DNA from: Mesorhizobium muleiense
Lineage (GTDB): Bacteria; Pseudomonadota; Alphaproteobacteria; Rhizobiales; Rhizobiaceae
Assembly: GCF_900099905.1 (NCBI RefSeq)
Contig: NZ_FNEE01000027.1
Coordinates: forward strand, 1 to 64,000
Direction of reading: 5' to 3'
Length of the DNA: 64,000 nucleotides
Numbering within the stretch: the first letter of the stretch is position 1; each line of letters opens with the position of its first letter. Shown in pieces: positions 1 through 8,874 of this stretch. Under the pieces are notes generated by a model that worked only from the letters and a program-made list of their open reading frames with translations, made no database searches and had not been told where the DNA came from. Both the position numbers and the translations under genes were made by a program.

Positions 1-103
1 GGCCAATGTGGCCTGATTGCGTTTCAAAAAACGCCCCATGCGCCATCTGCGCCAAACTTCGGCCCCCGTGCAAAGCCCTCACAAGGGGAGAAGGTAAGAT
101 CGC

Positions 104-1597
104 TCAATCGATCTTGATGAACACGCCCTTGGTGTTGAGATACTCGTCGAGGTGCTCGGCACCGCCCTCGCGGCCGTAGCCGCTCATCTTGTAGCCGCCG
201 AAGGGCACGGCCGGATCGATGGCGTGATAGGTGTTCACCCAGACTGAGCCGGCGCGGATTTTTCGCGACAGCTGGTGGGCGGTGGCGACATTGCGGGTGA
301 AGACCCCGGCGGCAAGACCGTAGGGCGTGTTGTTGGCACGCTCGACCGCCTCATCGAGCGTATCGAACGGCAGCGCCGAAATCACCGGCCCGAAGATCTC
401 CTCGCGCGCGATCCTCATGTCGTCCGAGACATCGGCAAAGACGGTCGGCGCGACGAAATTGCCGGCGGCCAGCGCACCTTCCATGAGGCGTTGACCGCCG
501 GTGACGAGGGTCGCGCCCTCCGCCGCGCCGGCCTCGAGATACGAGGCGACCCGTTGCAGCTGCTTTTCGGAGACGAGTGGGCCGATCTCGGTCGCCGGAT
601 CGATGCCGTCGCCGATCCTGAGACCCTTGGCATAGGTCGCCAGCCGCTCGATGAATTCATCATGGATGGAGCATTCGACGAACAGGCGCGAGCCGGCGAT
701 GCAGATCTGGCCGGAATTGGCGAACACCGACATCGCCGCCACCGGCACCGCCTTGTCGAGATCGGCGTCGGCGCAGACGATGACCGGCGACTTGCCGCCA
801 AGCTCCAGCGAGACGCGCTTGAGGTTGCCGGCCGAGGCGCGGACGATCGACTGGCCGGTTGCCGTCGAGCCGGTGAAGACGATCTTGTCGACGCCCATAT
901 GCTCGGCAAGGGCGGCGCCTGCCTCGGCGCCGGTGCCGGTCACGATGTTGACGACGCCTGGCGGAACGCCGGCCTCGTTCATGATGTCGGCGATCAGAAG
1001 CGGCGTCAGCGGCGCCTCTTCCGACGGTTTCAGCACCACGGTGCAGCCGGTCGCCAGCGCCGGTCCGATCTTCCAGATCGAAGCGGCCGTCGGGGCGTTC
1101 CACGGGATGATGGCGCCGACGACGCCGACCGGCTCCTTGCGCGTAAAGGAGACGATTTCGCCCGGCAGCGAGTTCTCGATCGTCTCGCCGTGCAGGGAGG
1201 TCGCCATGCCGGCATAATAGCGCAGCATGCCGATAACACGATTGCGGTTGGCCAGGGTGCGCACGATCGGCATGCCCATGTCGGTGGTGTCCGAGCGGCT
1301 GATCTCCTCCCAGTGCTTTTCGAAGAGATCGGCGATCCTGAGCAGCAGCACCTGCCGCTCATAGGGTTTGTACCGGCTCCACGGCCCGTCGAAGGCCCTG
1401 CGCGCTGCGGCCACCGCCAGCTCAACATCCTGGCGGTCGCCGCGCGGCACCGTGGCAATGACCGCGCCGGTGGCCGGATTGCGGGTCTCCATGATCCTGC
1501 CAGAGCGGGCGTCGACCCAGGCGCCATCGACGAACATTTTGCGGTGGCGTCCGTCGATCGGCCGGCGCAGCGCCACCGGTGCCTGAGCTATGGTCAT
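104..1597 (-). CDS. NAD(P)-dependent aldehyde dehydrogenase
   Basis: This 497-residue protein is a full-length member of the aldehyde dehydrogenase superfamily, which oxidises aldehydes to acids with NAD(P)+ in the cytoplasm. The visible active site is complete: the PWNAP segment near residue 165, the general-base glutamate E265 in LELGGKSP, the catalytic cysteine C299 in SGQICIAGSR, and the EEIFGPV motif near residue 400. The ATG is preceded by GGAGGAGGA at good spacing, which fixes the start. The gene stands alone: the nearest upstream gene lies beyond a repeat element, and nothing in the first 103 bases looks coding. The substrate cannot be read from the sequence. The overall look is of the betaine-aldehyde or generic ALDH group. 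Family assignment is secure and substrate is unknown. Confidence 0.93.
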   Translation of the reverse strand: MTIAQAPVALRRPIDGRHRKMFVDGAWVDARSGRIMETRNPATGAVIATVPRGDRQDVELAVAAARRAFDGPWSRYKPYERQVLLLRIADLFEKHWEEISRSDTTDMGMPIVRTLANRNRVIGMLRYYAGMATSLHGETIENSLPGEIVSFTRKEPVGVVGAIIPWNAPTAASIWKIGPALATGCTVVLKPSEEAPLTPLLIADIMNEAGVPPGVVNIVTGTGAEAGAALAEHMGVDKIVFTGSTATGQSIVRASAGNLKRVSLELGGKSPVIVCADADLDKAVPVAAMSVFANSGQICIAGSRLFVECSIHDEFIERLATYAKGLRIGDGIDPATEIGPLVSEKQLQRVASYLEAGAAEGATLVTGGQRLMEGALAAGNFVAPTVFADVSDDMRIAREEIFGPVISALPFDTLDEAVERANNTPYGLAAGVFTRNVATAHQLSRKIRAGSVWVNTYHAIDPAVPFGGYKMSGYGREGGAEHLDEYLNTKGVFIKID

Positions 1598-1649
1598 GAC
1601 GTCCTCCTCCGGCGCGCGGTAGCCTCACTTGAGATTAATTATCGATCTC

Positions 1650-1829
1650 GGCGCCGCCCCTCATCGCCCTGCCGGGCACTTCTCCCCGTATAGTGACGGG
1701 GAGAAGGGGCTGGCCGCACGCTCGGCGCTTTTTTGCAGCGCTGGAGATTGGCGAAATCCTTTGCGCAGGCGTCCTTCTCCCCGTCACTATACGGGGAGAA
1801 GATGGCGGCAGCCAGATGAGGGCGGCGCC
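1650..1829. repeat. Large inverted-repeat intergenic element, copy 1
   Basis: The outer arms begin GGCGCCGCCC at 1650 and end GGGCGGCGCC at 1829. Inside lie two 28-base hairpin units, 1679-1706 and 1774-1801, each self-complementary and each the reverse complement of the other. The element sits between the RND pump gene and the aldehyde dehydrogenase gene, both leftward. It shares its plan (outer inverted arms plus CTCCCC/GGGGAG hairpins) with elements at 10816-10974 and 48458-48608. Rhizobial genomes carry such mosaic, possibly MITE-like, intergenic repeats. Transposition is not shown here. Confidence 0.8.
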
Positions 1830-1851
1830 AACCTGCGCGACTGCCTCGACC

Positions 1852-4800
1852 CTATTCAGCCGCCAGGGGCAGTTGCGGCTGGTCATCGTTTTCCGCCAGT
1901 TTCGGCTCGGCGGCCGGCGCCGCGTCCTCGACCTTCTTGCGCTCCCGGCCGAAGAACAAGGCATAGCCTGCCGGAAGGACGAGGATGGTCAGCACCGTGG
2001 CAACGAGGATGCCGCCCATCATGGCATAGGCGAGCGGCCCCCAGAAGACGCCGCGCGAGATCGGGATCAGTGCCAGGACCGCCGTCAGCGCCGTCAGCAT
2101 GATCGGCCGGAAACGGCGGACTGCCGAGCCGATGATGGCCTCCGAGCGTTCCATGCCGGCTGCGATGTCCTGGTCGATCTGGTCAACCAGGATGATCGAG
2201 TTGCGCATGATGATGCCAAGCAGCGCGATGACGCCGAGAATGGCGACGAAGCCGAACGGCGCGCCACTGATCAAAAGTGCCGCCGCAGCACCGATGATGC
2301 CGAGCGGACCGGTCGCCAGCACCAGCATCGCCTTGCCGAAATGCTGCAGCTGGATCATCAGCAGCACGACGATTACGGCCAGCATGATTGGAGCTTTCGC
2401 AGCAATCGAGGCCTGGCTTTCGGCCGAATCCTCGGCGCCGCCCTGGATCTCGATGTTATAGCCAGGCGCCAGACCGTCCCGCAGGCCCTGCATCTCGCTG
2501 TACATCTTCATGACGACATCGTTCGACTGCACGCCGTCCGGCAGCGTGGCGCGCACGCTGATGGTCGGCAGGCGGTCGCGCCGCCATTCGACACCTTGCT
2601 CCAGCACCGGGACGACCTTGGCGACCTGCGACAGCGGCACGAAGCCACCGAAATCCGTCGGGACAGAGATCGAGTCGACCGCCGACAGCAGGTGGCGGCT
2701 TGCCTCCGGCTCGCGAGCGACGATCGAAACCGTCTCCTCGCCATCACGGAAATCATCGAGCGGCGCTCCCGACATGGTCGCCTGCAGCATCTGGCGGATG
2801 CGCTGCGAGGTGACGCCGAGCGCACGGGCGCGATCCTGGTCGATCACCAGCTTCATCTCCGGCACCGGCTCGAGCCAATCGTCGTGGACGGCGCCGAGCA
2901 GCGGATTTGCCTGAAACTTCGCCTTCACCTCGTCGGCGATGCGGCGCACCTCCTGGCGATCCGGGCCCATGACGCGCATCTGCACCGGCCAGCCGGTGGG
3001 CGGCCCGAGGAACAGGCGGTCGACCTTGGCGCGGACCGACGGGAAATCCTCGGCCAGAATGGTGCGCAGCTTGACGATCAGCCGTTCGCGGGCCGGTTCG
3101 TCATTGGCCATCACCAGAAGCTGGGCAAAATTCGGATTGCGGAGCTGCTGGTCGAGCGGCAGGAAGAAACGCGGCGCGCCCTCGCCGATATAGGTGGCGA
3201 TGAAGCGCTTGTCCTTGTCGTCCATCATTCTGGTTTCGAGCGCCTTGGCCTGCGTCTCGACTTCCTTGATGCTGGTGCCTTCCGGCAGCCAGAGGTCGAC
3301 AAGGATTTCCGGACGCGACGACTGCGGGAAGAAATTCTGCGGGATGAACTGGAACGCCCACAGGCTGGTGACGAAGGTCACCAGCGTCATGACCAGCACG
3401 ATGATGCGGTGGCGCACGGACCAGCTGACGGTGGCGCGAAGCCGGCGATAAAAGCGCGTGTCGAAGACATCGTGATGGCTGCCGGCGTGTTTTCGCTGCT
3501 TGAGGATCATGTGACCAAGCCACGGCGTGAAATAGACCGCCACGAACCATGAGACGACCAGCGCGATGCCGACGACGTAGAACAGCGTGCGCACATATTC
3601 GCCGGCCGTCGAAGCCGCGAAGCCGACCGGGATGAAGCCGGCGGTGGTGATCAGCGTGCCGGTCAGCATCGGGAAGGCCGTCGAGGTGTAAGCGAAGCTC
3701 GCCGCCTCGATCTTGACCATTCCTTCCTCGAGCTTGCGTTCCATCATTTCGACGACGATCATCGCGTCGTCGACAAGCAGGCCGAGCGCGATGATCAGCG
3801 CGCCAAGCGAAATGCGCTGCAGATCGATGCCGATCTCGTACATGATGGCGAAGGTGGCGGCCAGAACGAGCGGAATGGTGATTGCGATCACCAGGCCCGA
3901 ACGCCAGCCGATCGTCAGGAACGAAACGACAAGCACGATCAGCAGCGCCTCGCCGAGCGCCGTCATGAACTCGCTCACCGCGTCCCGCACGACTTCCGGC
4001 TGGTCGGCGATCTGATCGACCGAAACGCCGTAGGGCAAGGCCTCTTCGAAGCGGTGATAGGTCGCCTCGACCTCCTTGCCGACATCGGTGACGTTGAAGC
4101 CCTTGGCCATGACGACGCCGACCTGGACGCTGTCCTGGCCGTTGAAGCGGTATTTGCGCTGATAGGGATCCTCGAGACCTGTGGTCACGGTTGCGATGTC
4201 GCCGAGGCGCGTCACCTGATTGCCGGCGCGCAGGCGAAGTTCGCGGATGTCGGCTGCCTCCGTCACGCTGCCCTCGACCGAGATGCGCACAGAGCGCTGG
4301 CCGGTGTCGACCGAGCCTGCCGGATCGACATTGTTCTGGCCCTTGATCGCGTTCTGCAGATCGGTGAGTGTCAGGCCGCGCTCGGCAAGCACCTTGGACG
4401 AAACGTCGATATAGAGTTTTTCCGGCTGGTCGCCGATGATCACGGCCTTCTCGACGCCGGGCGTGGTCAGCAGCATGTCACGCGCCTGGATGGCCAATTT
4501 CTTCAGCTCGGGATAGCTGTAACCATCGCCGCTGATCGAATGCAGGGTGATGAAAGTGTCGCCGAATTCGTCGTTGAAGTAAGGCCCAAGCAGCCCCTGG
4601 GGCAGCTCATTGGCGATATCGCCGACCTTCTTGCGTACCTGGTAAAAGGCATCCGCGACCTGGGTCGGATTGGTGTCGCCTTCCACCTGCAAGGTGATGA
4701 TGGCGCTGCCGGCGCGCGTGTAGGAACGGACGAAATCGAGATGCGGCGTTTCCTGCAGCTTGCGCTCGATCTTGTTGACGACCTGGTCCTCCATCTCCTG

Positions 4801-5007
4801 GATCGAGGCACCGGGCCAGACCGCCTGGACGACCATGACGCGGAAGGTGAAATCCGGATCTTCCTTCTGGCCCATGCGCATCAGGCCGAGCGCACCGGCA
4901 ACGATGATCAGGCCGAACAGGAACCGCGCAATGCTCGGGTGCCCGATCGCCCACCGCGAAAGATTGAAGGGCCGTTTTTCATTGGTGTCGGTGGTGTCGG
5001 TGGTCAT
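1852..5007 (-). CDS. RND efflux pump, inner-membrane transporter (HAE-1/AcrB-like)
   Basis: This 1051-residue protein is a complete resistance-nodulation-division transporter, the proton-driven inner-membrane part of a tripartite export system. A membrane segment near residues 27-45 is followed by a large periplasmic porter region with the PGAS motif near residue 77. A transmembrane bundle around residues 340-500 holds GLLVDDAMIVVE, with the paired acidic residues expected for proton relay. A second periplasmic loop and a second bundle (GIIMRNSIILVDQ near residue 920) complete the internal duplication. It lies downstream of the adaptor gene at 5360-6520 in the same direction, but 352 bases with a dispersed repeat separate them. 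No outer-membrane channel gene is present, so a TolC-type channel encoded elsewhere is presumably used. The exported substrate is unknown. Confidence 0.95.
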   Translation of the reverse strand: MTTDTTDTNEKRPFNLSRWAIGHPSIARFLFGLIIVAGALGLMRMGQKEDPDFTFRVMVVQAVWPGASIQEMEDQVVNKIERKLQETPHLDFVRSYTRAGSAIITLQVEGDTNPTQVADAFYQVRKKVGDIANELPQGLLGPYFNDEFGDTFITLHSISGDGYSYPELKKLAIQARDMLLTTPGVEKAVIIGDQPEKLYIDVSSKVLAERGLTLTDLQNAIKGQNNVDPAGSVDTGQRSVRISVEGSVTEAADIRELRLRAGNQVTRLGDIATVTTGLEDPYQRKYRFNGQDSVQVGVVMAKGFNVTDVGKEVEATYHRFEEALPYGVSVDQIADQPEVVRDAVSEFMTALGEALLIVLVVSFLTIGWRSGLVIAITIPLVLAATFAIMYEIGIDLQRISLGALIIALGLLVDDAMIVVEMMERKLEEGMVKIEAASFAYTSTAFPMLTGTLITTAGFIPVGFAASTAGEYVRTLFYVVGIALVVSWFVAVYFTPWLGHMILKQRKHAGSHHDVFDTRFYRRLRATVSWSVRHRIIVLVMTLVTFVTSLWAFQFIPQNFFPQSSRPEILVDLWLPEGTSIKEVETQAKALETRMMDDKDKRFIATYIGEGAPRFFLPLDQQLRNPNFAQLLVMANDEPARERLIVKLRTILAEDFPSVRAKVDRLFLGPPTGWPVQMRVMGPDRQEVRRIADEVKAKFQANPLLGAVHDDWLEPVPEMKLVIDQDRARALGVTSQRIRQMLQATMSGAPLDDFRDGEETVSIVAREPEASRHLLSAVDSISVPTDFGGFVPLSQVAKVVPVLEQGVEWRRDRLPTISVRATLPDGVQSNDVVMKMYSEMQGLRDGLAPGYNIEIQGGAEDSAESQASIAAKAPIMLAVIVVLLMIQLQHFGKAMLVLATGPLGIIGAAAALLISGAPFGFVAILGVIALLGIIMRNSIILVDQIDQDIAAGMERSEAIIGSAVRRFRPIMLTALTAVLALIPISRGVFWGPLAYAMMGGILVATVLTILVLPAGYALFFGRERKKVEDAAPAAEPKLAENDDQPQLPLAAE

Positions 5008-5070
5008 AGCGCCAGTCCATCTGTCTGATCGTCAGCGCACGCACATGGCATGCCCACGGAGCTTCTAATG

Positions 5071-5176
5071 CTGGAGCCTGTTCCATCCCGATAGGATCGG
5101 GATGGGGCTCCATCTTTCCTGTTCGAGCATGATCTTTTCCGAAAACCGGCTTCCACTTTTCGGGATCATGCTCTGG
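5071..5176. repeat. ~100-bp dispersed repeat, copy 1
   Basis: This copy begins CTGGAGCCTGTTCCATCCCG and ends at GGGATCATGCTCTGG. It contains two stem-loops: ATCCCGAT/ATCGGGAT, and CCGAAAA paired with TTTTCGG. Near-identical copies occur at 45359-45461 and 46228-46330. It lies between the RND adaptor and pump genes and may act on their shared transcript. The rest of the gap, 5177-5359, holds no gene. It does contain a loose 11-base inverted pair (TTCCGGGCGGC at 5178-5188 and its complement at 5285-5295). Confidence 0.85.
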
Positions 5177-5359
5177 CTTCCGGGCGGCGAGGCTTTCCGA
5201 GCGGAGAGACACTCATCGCGGTGGGGCGCCAGGATCGATGTCGGGGGGGGTACATCGACCTGACGTCTCGACAATCGGGCGCCTGCCGCCCGGAAACCGT
5301 GAACCGCTTGACCTCGCGGCTTGCGCCGATGCGAGGAAAAGCCGTTTTCTGCCTGGCCG

Positions 5360-6520
5360 TCAGCGCACGCGCCTGACGGCGTCGCCATCATCGTCCGCCG
5401 ATGCCGACTGCTGCACCGCATCGCCGGCCAGCTTGACTTTCAGATTTTCGGTCATGAATTGCGTGCCCGCCGCAACGACGACATCGCCGGGTTTCAATCC
5501 TTCGGCAACATGCACGCCGTCGGCGGTGAACTCGGCGACCTTGATCGGACGCGCATGGACGGTCTCGCCGTTGCGGTCCACGGTCCAGACGATCTGCTGG
5601 CCGTCCTTTTGCGCCAGCGCGCTCAACGGGATCGATACGCTTTGCAGGCTGTTGTTGGCGGCCGAAGCCTCGATATTCGCGGTCATGCCGAGAAGCACGC
5701 GCGGATCGCTGGGCAGGCTGACGCGAACGGCAAAGGTACGCGACTGCTGATCGGCGCTGCCGGCGACTTCACGGACCTTGCCGTCGAGCGTCAGCGCTTC
5801 GTCGGACCAGAAGCTTGCCTTGACGTCCTTGCCCGGCTTGAACTGGGCGATATCCGTTTCCGGCACGGCGATCAGCACTTCCTTTTCGCCATCGACGGCA
5901 ACGGTCACAACCGGCGTGCCGGAGCCGACCACCTGACCGACATCGGCGGTGACTGACGTGACGATGCCATTCCTGTCCGCCTTGAGGTCGGTGTAGAGAA
6001 CCTGGTTCTTCGCCTGGTCAAGCGCTGAACGGGCGGAATTGCGGGTGGCGACCGCCTGATCATAGCTGAGCGTCGCCTGTTCGAGCTGCGATTTCGAGGA
6101 GAACTTCTTGGCAAACAGCTGTTCGGCACGACGGCGGGCAAGGCCCGTTGTCTCGACCTGCCGCTCGGCGGCCTCGAGGCTGGCCTCGGCGCTGTTGACC
6201 GAAAGGTCGTAGTCGGCGGGATCGATGCGGGCCAGAACGTCGCCCGGCTTGACGCGCTGGCCGATGTCGACCAGGCGCTCGGTGATCTTGCCGTTGATGC
6301 GGAAGCCGAGATTCATCTCGGTGCGGGCACGCACCGATCCGGAGTAGGAGAGCTCACGGGTATCGTTCGCCTTGGCGATCTCGACGACCTTGACCGGCCG
6401 GACGATGTCCTTGACTTCCACTTTTTCTTGCGAGCAACCGGCGAGCCCAAGCGCCGCGACGACGACCAGAGCCGGACCAATGGCCGGCAGCCTGTTCATG
6501 ATGGATTTGGACAAAGACAC
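5360..6520 (-). CDS. RND efflux periplasmic adaptor lipoprotein (membrane-fusion protein)
   Basis: This is the HlyD/AcrA-type adaptor that bridges an RND pump to an outer-membrane channel. I start it at GTG 6520, which has GGGAG seven bases upstream; an ATG at 6499 in the same frame lacks a ribosome site. From the GTG the protein is 386 residues. It has a lipoprotein signal ending in LAGC (lipidated C29), then a barrel-sandwich lipoyl half with INGKITERL and VKPGDVLARIDP, and an alpha hairpin with TGLARRRAEQLF. The second lipoyl half contains TDLKADRNGIV and GQVVGSGTPVV, followed by beta-barrel and membrane-proximal domains. It lies 53 bases downstream of the TetR gene and upstream of the pump. 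The open frame continues further upstream but overlaps the TetR gene and is not protein-like. Confidence 0.92.
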   Translation of the reverse strand: MSLSKSIMNRLPAIGPALVVVAALGLAGCSQEKVEVKDIVRPVKVVEIAKANDTRELSYSGSVRARTEMNLGFRINGKITERLVDIGQRVKPGDVLARIDPADYDLSVNSAEASLEAAERQVETTGLARRRAEQLFAKKFSSKSQLEQATLSYDQAVATRNSARSALDQAKNQVLYTDLKADRNGIVTSVTADVGQVVGSGTPVVTVAVDGEKEVLIAVPETDIAQFKPGKDVKASFWSDEALTLDGKVREVAGSADQQSRTFAVRVSLPSDPRVLLGMTANIEASAANNSLQSVSIPLSALAQKDGQQIVWTVDRNGETVHARPIKVAEFTADGVHVAEGLKPGDVVVAAGTQFMTENLKVKLAGDAVQQSASADDDGDAVRRVR

Positions 6521-6573
6521 TTGCGTACTCCCGAACTGGAGATGGATTGTCGACGCGCGGCGGACGCCGCCGG

Positions 6574-7185
6574 TCATTTCTTCAAGGCCCTGATGGCAAA
6601 CTCGATAAGCTCGTCCGGCATCGCCCGGTTGTTCTTGGCAAGGCACTGGGCGACCATCTGCGGGTGACACAGGGTGATGATAGCGGCGCCGAAACACCGC
6701 GAAGCGACTTCCGGGTCCTGGTCGGCAAACTCGCCGGCCGCGATTCCCTCGCGGATCACCTCCTCGACCAAGCCGCGGATCCTGTCGATATGCTTCTCGA
6801 TGACATGCCAATCGCGCTCGATGGCGACGACGACCATTTCGTGCACCTTCTCCTGGTCGAGCATGGTGTCGCGGGTCCACTGATAGTGCGTTTGCACGTA
6901 GCGGCGAAGCCTGTCGCTGGCCGTTCCGGGACTATGGCAGGCGTCGTAGGTTAGTTGGTAGCAGGTAGCGAGCATACGGCCGCAAACCGCCTGGTGGATC
7001 TCAACCTTGGAGGCGAAGAAACGGTAGATGTTGGCCGTCGACATGCCGAGTTCACGGGCTATGTCGGCGACATTGGTCTTGCCGTAGCCGTAGTGGCGGA
7101 ACAGTCGCTCTGCGCAATCGAGGATGCGCGCGACATTCTCCTGCCGGACCAGGTCAGCCGTCGTGTCGAGGGTGTCATGCATCAT
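6574..7185 (-). CDS. TetR/AcrR-family transcriptional repressor
   Basis: This 203-residue regulator has an N-terminal TetR DNA-binding domain. The helix-turn-helix reads GKTNVADIARELGMSTANIYRFFASK at about residues 35-60, and a helical ligand-binding domain follows. It is the first gene of the leftward TetR-adaptor-pump series, so it probably represses its own promoter and the efflux operon until an exported compound binds. A perfect palindrome with 15-base arms lies 14 bases upstream of the start (7199-7236) and is the obvious operator candidate. Two consecutive ATG codons open the gene and either could be used. The inducer is unknown. Confidence 0.93.
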   Translation of the reverse strand: MMHDTLDTTADLVRQENVARILDCAERLFRHYGYGKTNVADIARELGMSTANIYRFFASKVEIHQAVCGRMLATCYQLTYDACHSPGTASDRLRRYVQTHYQWTRDTMLDQEKVHEMVVVAIERDWHVIEKHIDRIRGLVEEVIREGIAAGEFADQDPEVASRCFGAAIITLCHPQMVAQCLAKNNRAMPDELIEFAIRALKK

Positions 7186-7198
7186 GTATCAGTAGCTC

Positions 7199-7236
7199 AT
7201 TACGAGTGACGAATTTTGAATTTCGTCACTCGTAAT
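7199..7236. promoter_or_regulatory. Perfect palindrome, probable TetR operator
   Basis: The arms are ATTACGAGTGACGAA (7199-7213) and its exact complement (7222-7236), with an 8-base spacer. It lies immediately upstream of the leftward TetR gene and within the 226-base gap before the rightward VOC gene. Position and perfect symmetry suit a TetR-dimer binding site for autorepression. A terminator is unlikely because the genes on either side diverge. Confidence 0.75.
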
Positions 7237-7411
7237 TCGAAATCGCCCGCCTGTCAACAGGTGATGTTAACCTTTCTGGGCGACCGGCGACACCTGTTGA
7301 TACAACCTGGGCGTGAACAGCGTTAACGAAGCCTGCTGCGGGTCCCCGCAGCGCAGCAATGCGTTATCATCGAAGCTGTGGAGATACGCCAAGCTGTGAA
7401 GGAGACATGGA

Positions 7412-7765
7412 ATGACCGTGCTGCGCATCGTCTCGAACATCGCAACAGACAGCATTCCGGATGTTCGGAAGTTCTATACCGACTTGTTCGGGCTCGATGC
7501 CGTCATGGATCACGGCTGGCTCGTCACGCTGGCGTCCAGCGAAACCACCGTCCCCCAGATCAGCATCGCCAGCCAGGGCGGCTCAGGCACCCCGGTGCCT
7601 GATCTGTCGATCGAGGTCGACAATGTCGACGCGGTTTATCTTCGCGCGAACGAGATCGGTTGCAGAGTGGTCTATGATTTGACCGACGAACCGTGGGGGG
7701 TAAGACGCTTCTTCATTGCCGACCCGACCGGCAAGCTGCTCAACGTGCTCTCGCATCTTCGGTAG
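7412..7765 (+). CDS. VOC-family (glyoxalase/bleomycin-resistance fold) protein
   Basis: This 117-residue protein has the vicinal-oxygen-chelate fold. It shows an N-terminal RIVSNIATDSIPDVRKFYTDLFGL unit and a C-terminal WGVRRFFIADPTGKLLNVL unit. The family includes glyoxalases, dioxygenases and drug-binding proteins, so the function cannot be fixed from sequence. It has an upstream GGAGA and lies 52 bases before the phzF-like gene, with which it is probably co-transcribed. Its last ~60 codons and downstream sequence recur as a truncated copy at 10537-10777, on the far side of the MFS gene. Confidence 0.88.
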   Translation: MTVLRIVSNIATDSIPDVRKFYTDLFGLDAVMDHGWLVTLASSETTVPQISIASQGGSGTPVPDLSIEVDNVDAVYLRANEIGCRVVYDLTDEPWGVRRFFIADPTGKLLNVLSHLR

Positions 7766-7823
7766 AGATTGTTCTGCAAACTGAACGGGCCCAATTGCGG
7801 TTCTCGGAGGAAAAACCATGAGC
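7578..7823 (+). repeat. Direct repeat, copy A (3' half of VOC gene to phzF start codon)
   Basis: This stretch, from GCGGCTCAGGCACCCCGGTG to the phzF ATGAGC, recurs with a few substitutions and small indels at 10537-10777. The two copies flank the phzF-like and MFS genes in the same orientation, about 2.96 kb apart. It could arise from a past tandem duplication or an insertion that duplicated its target. Recombination between the copies would remove phzF and most of the interval. Confidence 0.9.
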
Positions 7824-8711
7824 AGAACAATTCCATTTCATTTCGTCGATGTCTTCGCGGTAGAGCCGCTGACTGGCAATTCCCTTGCGGTGGTCGATGG
7901 CGGTGACGAGTTGGCGCTCGAGCTGATGCAGAACATTGCCCGTGAGTTCAACCAGTCCGAAACCACTTTTGTCCTACCGGCGACCCGGGCGGACGCCGAT
8001 TGGAAATTGCGCTCTTTCACGCCGAAAGGCGTGGAGGTTTTCGGCGCAGGCGGCCACAACACGCTAGGGGCCTGGTGGTGGCTCGCTGCAGCGGGGCGGC
8101 TCGAGCTGGGCGATGGCCCAACATGGTTTCACCAACAGATCGGCGATTTGGTACATCCATTGGCCATCTGGCAAAGCCAGGGGAAACTCGAAAAGGTCGT
8201 TATGCGGCAAGAAGCCCCAGTGGCCGGCCGGCAGATCTCAAATCCTGGCGCTCTTGCTGCGGCACTTGGCCTAAATACTGAAGAAATAACGGACGTCCTG
8301 CCTTGCCAGGTGGTCTCGACCGGTGCTGCCCATCTCCTGGTGCCAATTCGCGATCGCCAAGCCGTCGACCGGATTTCGCCTGACGCCAAACAGCTTTTCG
8401 ACCTGCTCAACGAGGTCGGCGGGGAAGGCTGCTACGTCTTCTCACTTGATCCGCTACAGCGGGGAACCACAGCGTATGCACGTTTTTTCAACCCGACCGT
8501 CGGCATTGCCGAGGATCCGGCGACCGGTACGGCGGCTGGTCCGCTCGCCGCACATCTGGTTGCACACGGTGTTGCGCAGCCCGGCGTCATCAAGGTCGAA
8601 CAAGGCACGGCGCTCGGACGTACCAGCATCATCGAGGTCGATGTCGATGCCGGCTCGGTGAGCGTGTGTGGACGTGGCATCGTGGTGGCGAGCGGGGCGT
8701 TTTCGATCTAG
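7818..8711 (+). CDS. PhzF-family isomerase-like protein
   Basis: This 297-residue protein belongs to the PhzF/diaminopimelate-epimerase-like fold. The founding member isomerises a phenazine precursor, but most members act on unknown small molecules. The FNQSET segment places the presumed catalytic glutamate at E48. The GAGGHNTLGAWW region near residues 76-87 and EDPATGTAAGPLAAHL near residues 234-249 are the two characteristic glycine-rich active-site segments. The start has GGAGG ten bases upstream. No other phenazine genes are nearby, so phenazine synthesis is not implied. It sits between a VOC gene and a convergent MFS exporter, a grouping that suggests handling and export of a small toxic metabolite. 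Confidence 0.9.
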   Translation: MSRTIPFHFVDVFAVEPLTGNSLAVVDGGDELALELMQNIAREFNQSETTFVLPATRADADWKLRSFTPKGVEVFGAGGHNTLGAWWWLAAAGRLELGDGPTWFHQQIGDLVHPLAIWQSQGKLEKVVMRQEAPVAGRQISNPGALAAALGLNTEEITDVLPCQVVSTGAAHLLVPIRDRQAVDRISPDAKQLFDLLNEVGGEGCYVFSLDPLQRGTTAYARFFNPTVGIAEDPATGTAAGPLAAHLVAHGVAQPGVIKVEQGTALGRTSIIEVDVDAGSVSVCGRGIVVASGAFSI

Positions 8712-8874
8712 TCGCTGACCGCGGCGGCCTTTGCGCCCATGGCCGAGAAAGGGTCTCGTCTTGACCTCCAGGCGATAGTCCGAAAATCGGCATGGGTTTC
8801 CTCCTCTGTTCCGTGTCGTGCTTAGGCCTCAGGGGTCGGTTGGTGTCGCAGCTTTTGCTGGCTGCTGCCCAGCC

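Noticed and set aside
275..3552. Long plus-strand frames opposite the aldehyde dehydrogenase and RND genes
   Set aside because: They are shadow frames of strong minus-strand genes with no domain-like segments.
8712..8874. A possible minus-strand mini-gene (AGGAGGAAACCC then ATGCCGATTTTC) between phzF and the MFS gene
   Set aside because: It encodes only about 29 residues with no recognisable features; a ribosome-site-like sequence alone is not enough.
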